Source of the DNA: Pseudonocardia ammonioxydans
GTDB taxonomy: Bacteria; Actinomycetota; Actinomycetes; Mycobacteriales; Pseudonocardiaceae
Reading direction: 5' to 3'
Assembly (NCBI RefSeq): GCF_900115005.1
Contig: NZ_FOUY01000029.1
Span: 1-64,000, forward strand
Length of the DNA stretch: 64,000 nt
In this document: positions 43,750 to 53,114 of the stretch, piece after piece
Position numbering within the stretch: position 1 is the stretch's first letter
Layout of the letters: each line of letters opens with the position of its first letter
Notes under the pieces: generated by a model
Database searches by the model: none
Seen by the model: the letters and a program-made list of their open reading frames with translations, nothing else
What the model was told of the DNA's origin: nothing
Position numbers and translations under genes: made by a program

Positions 43750-45500
43750 TCCGGCTCCTTGCCGAACAGCGACCGCGCCTCACCGGCGGTCACCACGGAC
43801 CCGGTGACCACGACCCCGACCCCGGACCCGCCCGCCTCCTCGGCGATCTCGGTGCCCTGCTCGATCGCGGCCTGCAGCGACGGCTCGACGCTGACCCGGT
43901 CGGACCCGAACACCTCGGTGGCGATCGCGCCGAGCTCGTCGGGGTCCAGGGCCCGGGGCGAGGAGGTGCCGGTCACGACGACCTCGTGCAGCACCGGCTC
44001 CAGCCCGGCCAGGATGCCGCGGGCGTCCTTGCCCTGCAGCACACCGAGCACGCCGACCAGCCGGGTGAACCGGAACTCGGAGGTGAGCGCCGTGGCGAGG
44101 GCCCGGGCGCCGGCCGGGTTGTGCGCGGCGTCGATCAGCACGGTCGGGGTGTCCGGCCCGCCCTGCACCGGTTCCAGCCTTCCCGGCGAGCGGACCGAGG
44201 CGAACGCGGCCCGCACGGCCTCCGGGTCGAGCGGCTGCGCGGTGCCCGCGCCGACCAGCGCCTCGGCCGTGGCGAGTGCGACGGCCGCGTTCGACGCCTG
44301 GTGCTCCCCGTGGAGCGGCAGGAAGATCTCGTCGTAGCGGCCCGAGAGCCCCTGCAGGTCGAGGCGCTGGCCGCCCACGGCCAGCTCGCGCTCCCGGACG
44401 CCGAACTCGGCGCCCTCCCGCGCGACCTGGGCACCGACCTCGGCGCACCGCTCGATCAGCACCTCGGCGACGTTCTTGTCCTGGGCGGCGAGCACGGCGA
44501 CCGAGCCCTCCTTGATGATCCCGGCCTTCTCCCGGGCGATGCCGAGCACGTCGTCGCCGAGGTACTCGGCATGGTCCACGCCGATCGGCAGGATCACGGC
44601 CACGTCGGCGTCCGCGACGTTCGTGGCGTCCCACCGACCGCCGAGCCCGACCTCGATGACCGCGGCCTCGACCGGGGCGTCGGAGAACGACGCGAACGCC
44701 ATCGCGGTGAGCACCTCGAACTTCGACAGCTCCGGCTGGTCGCCGCGCTGCGCGTCGACCAGCTCGACCACCGGCTCCACCTCGCGGTAGGCCGCGACGT
44801 AGCGCTCGGGGGTCACCGGGCGGTTGTCGAGGTTGATCCGCTCGGTGGCGCGCTGCAGGTGCGGGCTGGTGTAGCGGCCGGTGCGCAGGCCCACCTCGGT
44901 GAGCAGTGCGTCGATCATCCGGGACGTCGACGTCTTGCCGTTCGTGCCGGTCAGGTGCACCACAGGGTAGCCGCGCTGCGGGTCGCCGAGAGCGTCGCAG
45001 AGGGCCTGCATCCGCTCCAGGGACGGCTCGATGACCGACTCGGGCCAGCGCCGGTCCAGCGCCGCGTCGACGGCCAGGAACTCGGCGTACCCGGCGACGG
45101 TGGACTGGGCCGGCACGACGTCCGGGGTGTCGCCACCGCGGATCTCGTCCAGCACGGCCGCGATGACCGCCTCCTGGGCGTCCTTCTCCACCACCTCCCC
45201 GGCCTCGTCCCGGGCGGCCGCGTCGGAGCGGTCCTCATCGCCCTCGCCATCGTTGTCGTTGTCGCTGTCGTCGCCGCCCCGGCCGTCGGTGTCACTGCCG
45301 TCGGTGTCACTGCCGTCGGTGTCACTGCCGTCGCGGCCGTCGCCCTCGGCGGAAGCGTCCTCGCCCGACTCATCGAAACCGTCCGGCTCACCGAACCCGC
45401 CCTCGGCCCAGCGGTCGCCGCCGTAGGTCGGCGAGTCCTCCTCGTCGAACTGGTCGTAGCCGTGCCGGTCGTCGCCGGACCGGTCGTCGCTGGGTGTCAC
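43746..45500 (-). CDS. folC: Folylpolyglutamate synthase/dihydrofolate synthase with acidic N-terminal extension
   Basis: Adds glutamates to folates and can make dihydrofolate. The Mur-ligase-type core starts near residue 110: VVHLTGTNGKTSTSRMIDALL (P-loop), VEVGLGGRWDATNV-type VIEVGLGGRWDATNVADADVAVILPIGVDHAEYLG, and C-terminal TVLIDAAHNPAGARALATAL. The first ~105 residues are unusual: Asp/Gly/Ser-rich, with three DGSDTDG-type repeats. GTG 45500 lies 4 bp after the valS stop. The true start could be further inside, but no good ribosome-binding site was seen there and the acidic reading frame stays intact. Total 584 residues versus ~470 for most relatives. Confidence 0.92.
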   Translation of the reverse strand: MTPSDDRSGDDRHGYDQFDEEDSPTYGGDRWAEGGFGEPDGFDESGEDASAEGDGRDGSDTDGSDTDGSDTDGRGGDDSDNDNDGEGDEDRSDAAARDEAGEVVEKDAQEAVIAAVLDEIRGGDTPDVVPAQSTVAGYAEFLAVDAALDRRWPESVIEPSLERMQALCDALGDPQRGYPVVHLTGTNGKTSTSRMIDALLTEVGLRTGRYTSPHLQRATERINLDNRPVTPERYVAAYREVEPVVELVDAQRGDQPELSKFEVLTAMAFASFSDAPVEAAVIEVGLGGRWDATNVADADVAVILPIGVDHAEYLGDDVLGIAREKAGIIKEGSVAVLAAQDKNVAEVLIERCAEVGAQVAREGAEFGVRERELAVGGQRLDLQGLSGRYDEIFLPLHGEHQASNAAVALATAEALVGAGTAQPLDPEAVRAAFASVRSPGRLEPVQGGPDTPTVLIDAAHNPAGARALATALTSEFRFTRLVGVLGVLQGKDARGILAGLEPVLHEVVVTGTSSPRALDPDELGAIATEVFGSDRVSVEPSLQAAIEQGTEIAEEAGGSGVGVVVTGSVVTAGEARSLFGKEPE

Positions 45501-45504
45501 GTGC

Positions 45505-48141
45505 TCAGGCCTCCGGCAGTGCGGCCAGCCGCGCGCCGATCCGCTCGATGTCGGCCAGCGCCGTCGCGTGCCGGGCGCGGATCCCGTCGACGACGTCGGC
45601 CGGCGCCTTCTCGGTGAACTTGGGGTTGGTGAGCTTCTTGTCCGCCTGGTCGCGTTCCTTCTCGGCGGCGGCGAGGTCCTTGCCCAGCCGGGCCCGTTCG
45701 GCGGCGACGTCGATCGCCCCGGAGGTGTCGAGCTCGACGGTGACCGGGCCGCCCGCGGTGGTGACCTCGAACGTGGCGGTGGCCGCGAAGTCGGTGCCGG
45801 CGGCGTCGAGACGGTTGAGGAACCGCAGCGCCGGCTCGTGGGCCGCCAGGCCGGCATCGGCGAGCCCGGTGAGCCGGGCCGCGACCGACTTGCGGTCGGG
45901 CAGCCCCTGCTCGGTGCGGAACCGGCGGACCTCGGTGATCACCTTCTGGACGTCGGTCACCCGCGCGGACGCGGCCGCGTCGACCGGTGCGCCCGCGTCC
46001 TGCGCGGTCGGCCACGTGGCCGTCACGACGGTCTCCCGGCCGGTCAGCGCCGTCCACAGCGCCTCGGTGATGAACGGCGTGATCGGGTGCAGCATCCGCA
46101 GCAGCGCGTCGAGGACGTGCCCCAGCACGGCGCGGGTGCCGTCCGCGGTCGCCGCCTCGTCGAGCTGGGTCTTGCACAGCTCGACGTACCAGTCGGCCAG
46201 CTCGTCCCACGCGAAGTGGTAGAGCCCCTCGGTCGCCTTCGCGAACTGGTAGGCCTCGAGCAGCTCGTCGGTCTGCTCGCGGACCTCGGTGAGCCGGCCC
46301 AGGATCCAGCGGTCGGCATCGGTGCGGTCCGCCTCGGCGGGCAGCGGCGCGGTCGGGTCCGCACCCTTCGACAGGGCGAACCGGGTGATGTTCCAGAGCT
46401 TCGTGGTGAAGTTCCGGGACCCGGCGACCCACTCCTCCGACAGCGACATGTCGGTACCCGGGTTGGACCCGCGGGCGATGGTGAACCGCAGCGCGTCGGC
46501 CCCGTAGGCGTCCATCAGGTCCAGCGGGTCGATGACGTTGCCCTTGGACTTCGACATCTTCTTGCCGTGCTCGTCGCGGATGAGCCCGTGCAGGTAGACG
46601 TCCCGGAACGGGGTCTCCCCCATCGCGTACGTCCCGAACATCATCATCCGGACGACCCAGAAGAAGAGGATGTCGTAGCCGGTGACCAGCACCGAGTTCG
46701 GGTAGTACTTCGCCAGGTCCGGCGTCTCCTCCGGCCAGCCGAGCGTGGAGAACGGCCACAGCCCCGACGAGAACCAGGTGTCGAGGACGTCGGTGTCCTG
46801 CCACCAGCCCTCGCCGGCGGGCGGCTCCTCGTCCGGCCCGACGCAGACGACCTCGCCGGCGGGCCCGTACCAGACCGGGATCCGGTGCCCCCACCACAGC
46901 TGGCGGCTGATCGTCCAGTCGTGCATGTTGTCGACCCAGTCGAAGAAGCGCTTCTCCTGCTCCTTCGGGTGCAGCACGGTGCGGCCCTCGCGGACCGCGT
47001 CGCCCGCCGAGCGCGCGAGCGGCTCGACCCGGACGAACCACTGCAGGCTCAGCCGCGGCTCGATCGGCACCCCGGTGCGCGAGCAGTGCCCGACCGAGTG
47101 CACGTACGGCCGCTTCTCGGCGACGATCCGGCCCTGCTCGCGCAGCTCCTCGCGGATCGCCGCGCGCGCCTCGAACCGGTCCATGCCGTCGAACCGGGTG
47201 CCGGACCCGGCGATGACGCCGGTCTCGTCCATGATCGTCGGCATCGGCAGGTCGTGGCGCCTGCCGACCTCGAAGTCGTTCGGGTCGTGCGCCGGGGTGA
47301 TCTTGACGGCGCCGGAGCCGAACTCGGGGTCGACATAGTCGTCGGCGACGACCGGGATCCGCCGGCCGGTGATCGGCATCTCGATCTCGGTGCCGACCAG
47401 GTGGCGGTAGCGCTCGTCGCCGGGGTGCACCGCGACCGCGGTGTCGCCGAGCATCGTCTCGATCCGGGTGGTGGCCACGACGACGGAGGCGTCCCCGTCC
47501 CCGTAGCGCATGGAGACGAGCTCGCCCTCGACCTCGGCGTGGTCGACCTCGATGTCCGAGATCGCCGAGCGCAGCGCCGGGGACCAGTTGACCAGGCGCT
47601 CCGCCCGGTAGATCAGCCCGTCGTCGTACATCCGCTTGAAGACCGTCGACACGGCGCGGGACAGGCCCTGGTCGAGGGTGAAACGCTCGCGGGACCAGTC
47701 GACGCCGTCGCCGAGGCGCTCCATCTGGCCGAGGATCGTGCCGCCCGACTCGGCCTTCCACTCCCAGACCTTCTCGACGAACGCCTCGCGGCCGATCGCG
47801 TGCCGGTCCGGCTCGCCGGCGGCCGCCATCCGCCGCTCGACGACCGACTGGGTCGCGATGCCGGCGTGGTCCATGCCGGGCAGCCACAGCGCGTCGTGGC
47901 CCTGCATCCGGCGCCGCCGGGTCAGGACGTCGATGAGCGTGTGGTCCATCGCGTGCCCGAGGTGCAGGCTGCCGGTGACGTTCGGCGGCGGGATGACGAT
48001 GCAGAAGGCGGGCCGGTCCGACGCCGGGTCGGCCCGGAAGTACCCGCGCTCGACCCAGCGGCGGTACATCGCGCCCTCTACCTCGCCCGGGTTCCACTTG
48101 GCGGGCAGGTCGGCAGTACGCGATGGCAGGGTCTCGGTCAC
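45505..48141 (-). CDS. valS: Valyl-tRNA synthetase
   Basis: Charges tRNA-Val. This class Ia enzyme of 878 residues has the HIGH motif as [17 protein letters not shown] near residue 52, the editing CP1 domain (~200-340), [11 protein letters not shown], the KMSKS loop as [14 protein letters not shown] near 525, an anticodon-binding domain and a C-terminal coiled coil of ~60 residues ([27 protein letters not shown]). GTG start overlaps the upstream cysteine-peptidase-like gene by 4 nt. folC follows after 4 bp. Confidence 0.97.
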   Translation of the reverse strand: MTETLPSRTADLPAKWNPGEVEGAMYRRWVERGYFRADPASDRPAFCIVIPPPNVTGSLHLGHAMDHTLIDVLTRRRRMQGHDALWLPGMDHAGIATQSVVERRMAAAGEPDRHAIGREAFVEKVWEWKAESGGTILGQMERLGDGVDWSRERFTLDQGLSRAVSTVFKRMYDDGLIYRAERLVNWSPALRSAISDIEVDHAEVEGELVSMRYGDGDASVVVATTRIETMLGDTAVAVHPGDERYRHLVGTEIEMPITGRRIPVVADDYVDPEFGSGAVKITPAHDPNDFEVGRRHDLPMPTIMDETGVIAGSGTRFDGMDRFEARAAIREELREQGRIVAEKRPYVHSVGHCSRTGVPIEPRLSLQWFVRVEPLARSAGDAVREGRTVLHPKEQEKRFFDWVDNMHDWTISRQLWWGHRIPVWYGPAGEVVCVGPDEEPPAGEGWWQDTDVLDTWFSSGLWPFSTLGWPEETPDLAKYYPNSVLVTGYDILFFWVVRMMMFGTYAMGETPFRDVYLHGLIRDEHGKKMSKSKGNVIDPLDLMDAYGADALRFTIARGSNPGTDMSLSEEWVAGSRNFTTKLWNITRFALSKGADPTAPLPAEADRTDADRWILGRLTEVREQTDELLEAYQFAKATEGLYHFAWDELADWYVELCKTQLDEAATADGTRAVLGHVLDALLRMLHPITPFITEALWTALTGRETVVTATWPTAQDAGAPVDAAASARVTDVQKVITEVRRFRTEQGLPDRKSVAARLTGLADAGLAAHEPALRFLNRLDAAGTDFAATATFEVTTAGGPVTVELDTSGAIDVAAERARLGKDLAAAEKERDQADKKLTNPKFTEKAPADVVDGIRARHATALADIERIGARLAALPEA

Positions 48142-48704
48142 ATGTCAAGTCTACGAGTCGGCACCGACGCGATTCCGGGCCCCCGGCGGCCGGATCGGCG
48201 TGCGGGGAGCAGGACGCACCAGGGGCGGGGCCGCCCGAGCGCGCGGGCCGCGGAGCCGTCGTCCCAAGGCCGGGCCCGGAACGCGTGCACCCGCCCGGAG
48301 CCCGGTTCGTAGACCCGCCACCGGCCGTCACCGGTGGTGCCGGTGACCAGCACCCAGTGCCGCGGCAGCCACCGCGACCCCACGAGCAGCGGCACCGGGT
48401 GTCCCGCCGCGGCCACCGCCGCGCGGGCCGCCGCCGTGGCCGGCCGGATCCGGAACCGGCCCGCGGCGGGCGCGTGCCGGTGCAACCACGCCCGCATGCC
48501 CCACGGCGTCGTGCCGAGTGCGCGGGGCCAGAACCGGTTCGCCTGCCGGTGGGCCGTGCGCTGGGCCGAGGCGAACCGGTCCGCGGCCGGGCCCGGCCAC
48601 CCGGACCCGGTCAGCGCGGCCGCCACCACCAGCACCGAGGGCCCGCACGAGACCCCGTCGGCCTGCCGGCCGAGTACCGCGCCGACCCCGGGTCCGTCCC
48701 TCAC
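48138..48704 (-). CDS. C39/papain-like cysteine peptidase-like protein
   Basis: A ~188-residue protein. [17 protein letters not shown] looks like the Cys-nucleophile helix of C39-type or papain-like peptidases, and [28 protein letters not shown] gives the His plus the following Asn/Asp-type strand. No transmembrane segment or signal is evident. GTG 48704 has CAGGAT 7 nt upstream (leaderless style). Its TGA overlaps the valS GTG by 4 nt, making it the first gene of the valS operon. Peptidase activity is an inference from motif arrangement only. Confidence 0.65.
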   Translation of the reverse strand: MRDGPGVGAVLGRQADGVSCGPSVLVVAAALTGSGWPGPAADRFASAQRTAHRQANRFWPRALGTTPWGMRAWLHRHAPAAGRFRIRPATAAARAAVAAAGHPVPLLVGSRWLPRHWVLVTGTTGDGRWRVYEPGSGRVHAFRARPWDDGSAARALGRPRPWCVLLPARRSGRRGPGIASVPTRRLDM

Positions 48705-48756
48705 GCCACCGATCCTGGCACGGTGCCGGCGACACCGGCGCCCTACGCTCGCGGCC

Positions 48757-49179
48757 ATGAGCCCCCTCAGCCCCGAGGTCGTCGAGTTCCTCAACCACGG
48801 CACCCGTACCGGGATGCTGGGCTGGACCGCACGCGACGGCCGCCCGCTGGTCGCCCCGGTCTGGTTCCTCGTCGAGGACGGGACGATCGTGTTCAACACC
48901 GGGGCCGACACCGCCAAGGGACGCGCGATCGTCCGCGACCCGCGGGTGGTCCTGACCGCGGACCTGGCGGCACCGCCGTACGCGTTCGTGCAGGTCCAGG
49001 GCGTCGCGGAGGCCGGCGAGGACCCGGCCGAGCTGCTGCGGACCGCCACTGCGATCGGCGGCCGCTACATGGGCGCCGACCGCGCCGAGGAGTTCGGGCG
49101 GCGCAACGGCGTGCCCGGTGAGCTGGTCGTCCGGATCCGGCCGACGAAGGTCGTCGCGTCCCTCGACATGACGGCCTGA
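48757..49179 (+). CDS. PPOX-class (F420/FMN split-barrel) protein
   Basis: A 140-residue single-domain protein of the pyridoxamine-phosphate-oxidase fold: GTRTGMLGWTARDGRPLVAPVWFLVEDGTIVFNTGADTAKGRAIVRDPRVVLTAD is typical of the Rv1155-like F420-dependent group in actinobacteria. The substrate is unknown. ATG 48757 has TACGCT (48744-48749) exactly 7 nt upstream, a textbook leaderless arrangement. Divergent from the valS operon. Confidence 0.88.
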   Translation: MSPLSPEVVEFLNHGTRTGMLGWTARDGRPLVAPVWFLVEDGTIVFNTGADTAKGRAIVRDPRVVLTADLAAPPYAFVQVQGVAEAGEDPAELLRTATAIGGRYMGADRAEEFGRRNGVPGELVVRIRPTKVVASLDMTA

Positions 49180-49215
49180 GCGCAGCCGCCCCGTGAGCAG
49201 GCGGCTCCGGGCCCC

Positions 49216-49242
49216 TTGACCTGAACCTGACTTCAGCCTGAA
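49216..49242 (+). promoter_or_regulatory. Promoter with overlapping palindromes before MFS gene
   Basis: TTGACC (49216-49221) is a good -35 box. Immediately after it come CTGAA-6 nt-TTCAG (49221-49236) and TTCAG-C-CTGAA (49232-49242), two palindromes sharing one arm. This placement between -35 and -10 is typical of MerR-type activators, but no such regulator gene is adjacent. The start codon is 75 bp downstream. Confidence 0.45.
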
Positions 49243-49317
49243 TCGTCCGGCCCCGGATCGGATCGATGAGTTCCGGGGTGCGCTCCGGTCTCATGCTCGG
49301 AGAGGACGGGTGAGGAC

Positions 49318-50772
49318 ATGAGCACCACGCGGCTGGACCTGCGGCACGGCACGCAGCGGACCTTCGCGCACCTGCTGGTGAGCACGCTGACCGTGTCGGT
49401 CGTGAACTTCACGGTCTGGTTCGCGGTCACGTTCTGGGTGTTCGTCGAGACCGGGTCGGTCATGGCGACCGGGCTGATCGCCGGGATCTTCCTGGCGGCG
49501 ACCTCGCTGACCGGGATCTGGTTCGGCAGCATCGTGGACCGGTTCGGCAAGAAGGCGGTGCTGCAGGCGTCGGCGGCGGTGTCGCTGGTGTTCTACGCGG
49601 TGTGCCTGGCGTTCCACGCGGCGACGCCGGCGGAGTCCTTCCGCGACCCGGCGAGCCCGCTGCTGTGGAGCTTCGTCGTGGCGCTGCTGCTCGGCGTGAT
49701 CACCGGGAACCTGCGGACGATCGCGCTGCCGACGCTGGTGACGCTGCTGGTCCCGGCCGGCGTCCGGGACCGGGCGAACGGCCTGGCCGGGACCGCGACC
49801 GGGGTGTCGTTCCTGGTGACGTCGGTGCTGTCCGGCCTGCTCGTGGCCTACGACGGCATGCGCTCGGTGCTGGTGCTCGCGGTGGTCGTCCTGGCGGGTG
49901 CGCTCGTGCACCTGTGGCGGGTCCCGGTGCCCGGCGCGCGACCCGTCCCGGCGACGCCCGGCGGGATCGACCTGCGCGGGACGCTGCGAGTGGTCCGCTC
50001 GGTCCCGGGGCTGCCCGCGCTGATCGTGTTCACCTGCCTGAACAACCTGCTCGGCGGGGTGTTCATGGCGCTGATGGACCCGTACGGCCTGTCGATGGTC
50101 TCGGTCCAGGCCTGGGGTCTGTTGTGGGGCGCACTGTCGGCCGGAGTGATCATCGGCGGGCTGGTGGTCGCCCGCACCGGGCTCGGGGCGCGTCCGGTGC
50201 GGACGCTGCTGCTGGTCAACGCGACGCTGTGGGCGACGACGATGCTGTTCCCCCTGCAGGCCTCGATCGTGCTCCTGACCGTCGGGATGGCGGTGTTCAT
50301 GCTGCTGATGCCGTTCGCGGAGGCCGCCGAGCAGACCGTGCTGCAGCGTGTGGTGCCCTACGAGCGGCAGGGCCGGGTGTTCGGGTTCGCGCAGAGCGTG
50401 GAGCAGGCGGCCTCACCCCTGACGGCGTTCCTGCTGGCCCCGCTGACCGAACTGTTCGTGGTGCCGTTCATGAGCGACGGTGGCGCCGGGGCCCGCGCGG
50501 TCGGCGGCTGGTTCGGCACCGGAACCGATCGCGCGATCGCGCTGGTCTTCGTGATCACCGGGGCGGTCGGGCTGGTCGCGACGCTGGCGGCGCTGGCGTC
50601 CCGCCCGTACCGGCGGCTGTCGGCGGCCTTCCTGGCGGCGGGTGATGCCGGGACGCCGGCACCCGCTGTCCGGCCGGGCGCAGCCGGGCCCGCGGTCACG
50701 GGCGGGCACGGGCCGGCCGACCCGGTGGCGGCCTGCACACCCGCTCCGGAGCAGGCCTGCGCGCCGGCCTGA
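49318..50772 (+). CDS. Major facilitator superfamily transporter (DHA3/MefA-like)
   Basis: A 484-residue membrane protein with 12 predicted helices. The segment GIFLAATSLTGIWFGSIVDRFGKKAVLQAS is the MFS loop 2-3 signature; paired halves and the PYERQGRVFGFAQSVEQAASPLTAFLLAPL region match macrolide-efflux-like (MefA/DHA3) exporters. The C-terminal ~45 residues are Pro/Ala-rich and cytoplasmic. Probable drug or metabolite exporter driven by protons. It has its own promoter with palindromes suggestive of induced expression. Confidence 0.9.
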   Translation: MSTTRLDLRHGTQRTFAHLLVSTLTVSVVNFTVWFAVTFWVFVETGSVMATGLIAGIFLAATSLTGIWFGSIVDRFGKKAVLQASAAVSLVFYAVCLAFHAATPAESFRDPASPLLWSFVVALLLGVITGNLRTIALPTLVTLLVPAGVRDRANGLAGTATGVSFLVTSVLSGLLVAYDGMRSVLVLAVVVLAGALVHLWRVPVPGARPVPATPGGIDLRGTLRVVRSVPGLPALIVFTCLNNLLGGVFMALMDPYGLSMVSVQAWGLLWGALSAGVIIGGLVVARTGLGARPVRTLLLVNATLWATTMLFPLQASIVLLTVGMAVFMLLMPFAEAAEQTVLQRVVPYERQGRVFGFAQSVEQAASPLTAFLLAPLTELFVVPFMSDGGAGARAVGGWFGTGTDRAIALVFVITGAVGLVATLAALASRPYRRLSAAFLAAGDAGTPAPAVRPGAAGPAVTGGHGPADPVAACTPAPEQACAPA

Positions 50773-50802
50773 CCCGCCGCCCGCCGCGGGTCGTCCGGCC
50801 GG

Positions 50803-51870
50803 GTGAACCCGCGGCGGAGCGGGGCGCGCCGCCCACCGCGGCGCGGGCCGCTCCCCCACGGTGCGGCCGTGTCGCGAACCCGCCAGCCCGTACCGGCCGT
50901 GCTCGCCGCCGTCACCACCGTCGTCCTCGCGCTCGCCGCCGTCACGCTGTTGCCCGCCCCGGCGGACGCGGCCCCCGCGGACGCGCCCACCCGCCCGGTC
51001 GGCGGCCGGGCCGTGGACGGCCACTACGCCGATCCGTCGATCATCGTGCGGGACGGGACCTACTGGCTCTACCCGACCACCGACGGCGAGGGTGCCGCCG
51101 ACGCGTCGTTCACCGCCTGGTCGTCGACGGACCTGGTCCACTGGCGGCCCCGCGGGGAGGTCCTGAACCTGCGCACGGACGTGAGCTGGGCGGACAGCCT
51201 GGCGTGGGCCCCGGAGATCACCGAGAAGGACGGGCGCTGGTACCTGTACTTCACCGCGGAGGAGAAGATCGGCGTCGCGGTCGCCGACTCCCCGACCGGC
51301 CCGTTCCGCGACATCGGGCGGCCGCTGGTCGCCGAGAACCCGGGCGGGAAGGGGGCCGCGATCGACCCGGCCGTCGTCACCGGGCCGGACGGCACCCGCT
51401 ACCTGTACTGGGGCAACGCCCAGGCGCAGATGGTCCCGCTGAACCCGGACATGGTCTCGTTCGACCCGAAGAAGGTGCAGGTGCTGTCCGGTCTGGACGG
51501 CTTCGGCGAGGGCCTGCACGTGGACCGGCGCGCGGACACCTGGCACGTCACCTGGTCGATCGGTGACTTCCGCTCCGAGGACTACCGGGTCGGGTACGCG
51601 ACGGCCCCGGGGCCGGCCGGGCCCTTCACCAACCACGGCGTGATCCTGGAGAAGGACCTCGACCAGGGCGTGCGCGGGCCCGGGCACGGGTCACCGCTGC
51701 GGATCCCCGGCACCGACGAGTGGTACTACGCCTACCACCGGTTCGCAATCCCCGACGGCGACGGCACGCACCGCGAGGTGACCCTCGACCGGCTGCCGAT
51801 CACCCCGGAGGGCCGGTTCGGCCGGATCACCCCGACCCTGGCCGGACCCGCGCCGCGCCCGCTGATCTGA
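50803..51870 (+). CDS. Secreted glycoside hydrolase family 43-like enzyme
   Basis: A ~355-residue exported protein. A signal peptide (AVLAAVTTVVLALAAVTLLPAPADA) follows a basic N-terminus; GTG 50803 is used, but GTG 50869 would give a more normal signal-peptide start. The five-bladed propeller of GH43 is indicated by HYADPSIIVRDGTYWLYPTT (catalytic Asp), WAPEITEKDGRWYLYFTA, AIDPAVVTGPDGTRYLYWG (pKa-modulating Asp) and GFGEGLHVDRR (acid Glu). Likely an exo- or endo-acting arabinofuranosidase or xylosidase. The last 11 codons recur as part of a 34-bp direct repeat 1.28 kb downstream. Confidence 0.9.
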   Translation: MNPRRSGARRPPRRGPLPHGAAVSRTRQPVPAVLAAVTTVVLALAAVTLLPAPADAAPADAPTRPVGGRAVDGHYADPSIIVRDGTYWLYPTTDGEGAADASFTAWSSTDLVHWRPRGEVLNLRTDVSWADSLAWAPEITEKDGRWYLYFTAEEKIGVAVADSPTGPFRDIGRPLVAENPGGKGAAIDPAVVTGPDGTRYLYWGNAQAQMVPLNPDMVSFDPKKVQVLSGLDGFGEGLHVDRRADTWHVTWSIGDFRSEDYRVGYATAPGPAGPFTNHGVILEKDLDQGVRGPGHGSPLRIPGTDEWYYAYHRFAIPDGDGTHREVTLDRLPITPEGRFGRITPTLAGPAPRPLI

Positions 51871-51872
51871 CC
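51839..51872 (+). repeat. 34-bp direct repeat, left copy (GH43 3' end)
   Basis: TGGCCGGACCCGCGCC... to ...CTGACC covers the last codons and stop of the GH43 gene. It recurs at 53115-53148 with 32 of 34 bases identical and in the same orientation. The two copies bracket the eroded toxin-antitoxin/amidotransferase block. Confidence 0.8.
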
Positions 51873-52073
51873 GGGCGGCCACGCTTCACCGAAACCCCGG
51901 CCGCGGCCAGAACGAGACCGAGACCCTGCCGGACCGGACCTGGACCCGCCGGACGCCAGGTCAGCCCGACCCGGTCGGCCGGCCGAAGAACGCAGACTCG
52001 ATCGGCGGAGGATCCCGGAACCGGTCGTGCTGTCCCTCCACGCGTGCCGGGCTCCCACCACCCGGCGCCGACC

Positions 52074-52367
52074 TCAGTCTGCGGCTCGGTCGAACACGGC
52101 CTGCTCGAGGCGGGACAGGCGGGCTTCGAGGTCCCGGGTCTGGCCGCGGCGCTCCTCGATCCACTGCCGGATCAGCGCGGTGGGCTTGGTGTGCTGGTCC
52201 TCGGCCTGCTCGCGGACCCAGTCCAGGACGTCCTTGGGCAGCCGCAGCGAGGTGGTGACCATCGGGTTCGGGTCGACGTCGGTGTCGAGTCCGGCGCGGT
52301 CGATGCTGCCGCTGAGGTCGGTGTGGTCGTAGTGCTGACGGAGTCGTTCGAGCTCCTCGGGCTTCAT
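52074..52367 (-). CDS. BrnA-like ribbon-helix-helix antitoxin
   Basis: A 97-residue protein: acidic front half (LERLRQHYDHTDLSGSIDRAGLDTDVDP), then a ribbon-helix-helix segment MVTTSLRLPKDVLDWVREQAEDQHTKPTALIRQWIEERRG and a short coiled tail. This is the layout of CopG/BrnA-type antitoxins that bind a partner toxin and repress their own operon. ATG 52367 has AGGAGG 8-9 nt upstream, located in the 13-bp gap after the BrnT-like remnant. The antitoxin appears intact although its toxin is not. Confidence 0.85.
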   Translation of the reverse strand: MKPEELERLRQHYDHTDLSGSIDRAGLDTDVDPNPMVTTSLRLPKDVLDWVREQAEDQHTKPTALIRQWIEERRGQTRDLEARLSRLEQAVFDRAAD

Positions 52368-52380
52368 GACGGGTGACCTC

Positions 52381-52494
52381 CTAGGTGGTGCGCCGGAGGA
52401 AGGACCGGCGTTCGCTGTCGGTCATATCGCGGGCGGTGACGACGAACTCGCGGCCGTCGGCGGCCTCGCCGAGGATCACCACGAGATAGCGGCT
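52381..52494 (-). pseudogene. BrnT-like toxin, C-terminal remnant
   Basis: The last ~37 codons, SRYLVVILGEAADGREFVV then TARDMTDSERRSFLRRTT, resemble the C-terminal strand-helix of BrnT-family RelE-like RNase toxins (…TAR.MT..ER). The N-terminal ~60 residues are missing: upstream DNA switches to a glutamine amidotransferase gene in a different frame. It sits 13 bp before the antitoxin start in the normal toxin-antitoxin order. The toxin should be inactive. Confidence 0.7.
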
Positions 52495-52969
52495 CGTTGC
52501 TCGTTGCCAGGACGACCGCGTCGCGGGGTGGGACGATCTGGTCGGAGTTCCAGCAGAACCAGGGCCCGGCCGGGATGCCACTGCCAGTGGTGGGGCGGAT
52601 GTCGTGCCAGCCGATCCGTGAGCGGCCGAGAGGGCGGGTTGTGCCGCCGAGAGTCTCGGCGAGCAGTTGGGCACCGAAGCAGATCGCCAGAATCGGGACC
52701 CCGCCCTCGTGCGCGCAGCGCAGGAAGGCGGCTTCGGTGCCGGCCCAGTTGCGGATGCGCTCCCGGGGCCAGGGCGCGCCCAGAGTGATGATCAGATCCC
52801 ATGGCTCGGGGGCGGGGAACGCAACGTCGACGTCCGGAGTGTCGAAACGATCAGCCGGCACCACGGTGAGCCATTGGAGGTCGATGTCGTGGCTGTGTAG
52901 CGCGGATTCGAGCAGACCCAGACCTGCGACATGATCGTGGCCGATCACCAGGGCTCGGCGCGTGGTCAC
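52490..52969 (-). pseudogene. Class I glutamine amidotransferase, truncated
   Basis: About 160 residues of a GMP-synthase-like GATase1: ALVIGHDHVAGLGLLESAL, PWDLIITLGAPWP, and the nucleophile elbow VPILAICFGAQLLAETLGG with Cys97. Homology stops at WNSDQIVPPRDAVVLATSNEP, just before where the catalytic His-Pro-Glu would lie. From there the frame reads through the BrnT remnant out of frame to 52364. GTG 52969 is the likely original start. A stand-alone enzyme lacking its His/Glu should be inactive. Confidence 0.75.
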
Positions 52970-53114
52970 ACTCGGAGAACCTAGCGCGTCGACTCGATGG
53001 CCGGCGCGCCGAACGACGGCCTCGCTGTCCGGGAGGTCGTCCGGCCTCCGCACGACGATCTGACCGGCTGGGACGACGATGCGATCGTGGAGGCAGCGGG
53101 TCGGTCAGGCCGGA

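Noticed and set aside
45568-48312. 914-codon open frame opposite valS
   Set aside because: Antisense shadow of a full, motif-complete valyl-tRNA synthetase; long open antisense frames are expected at this GC content.
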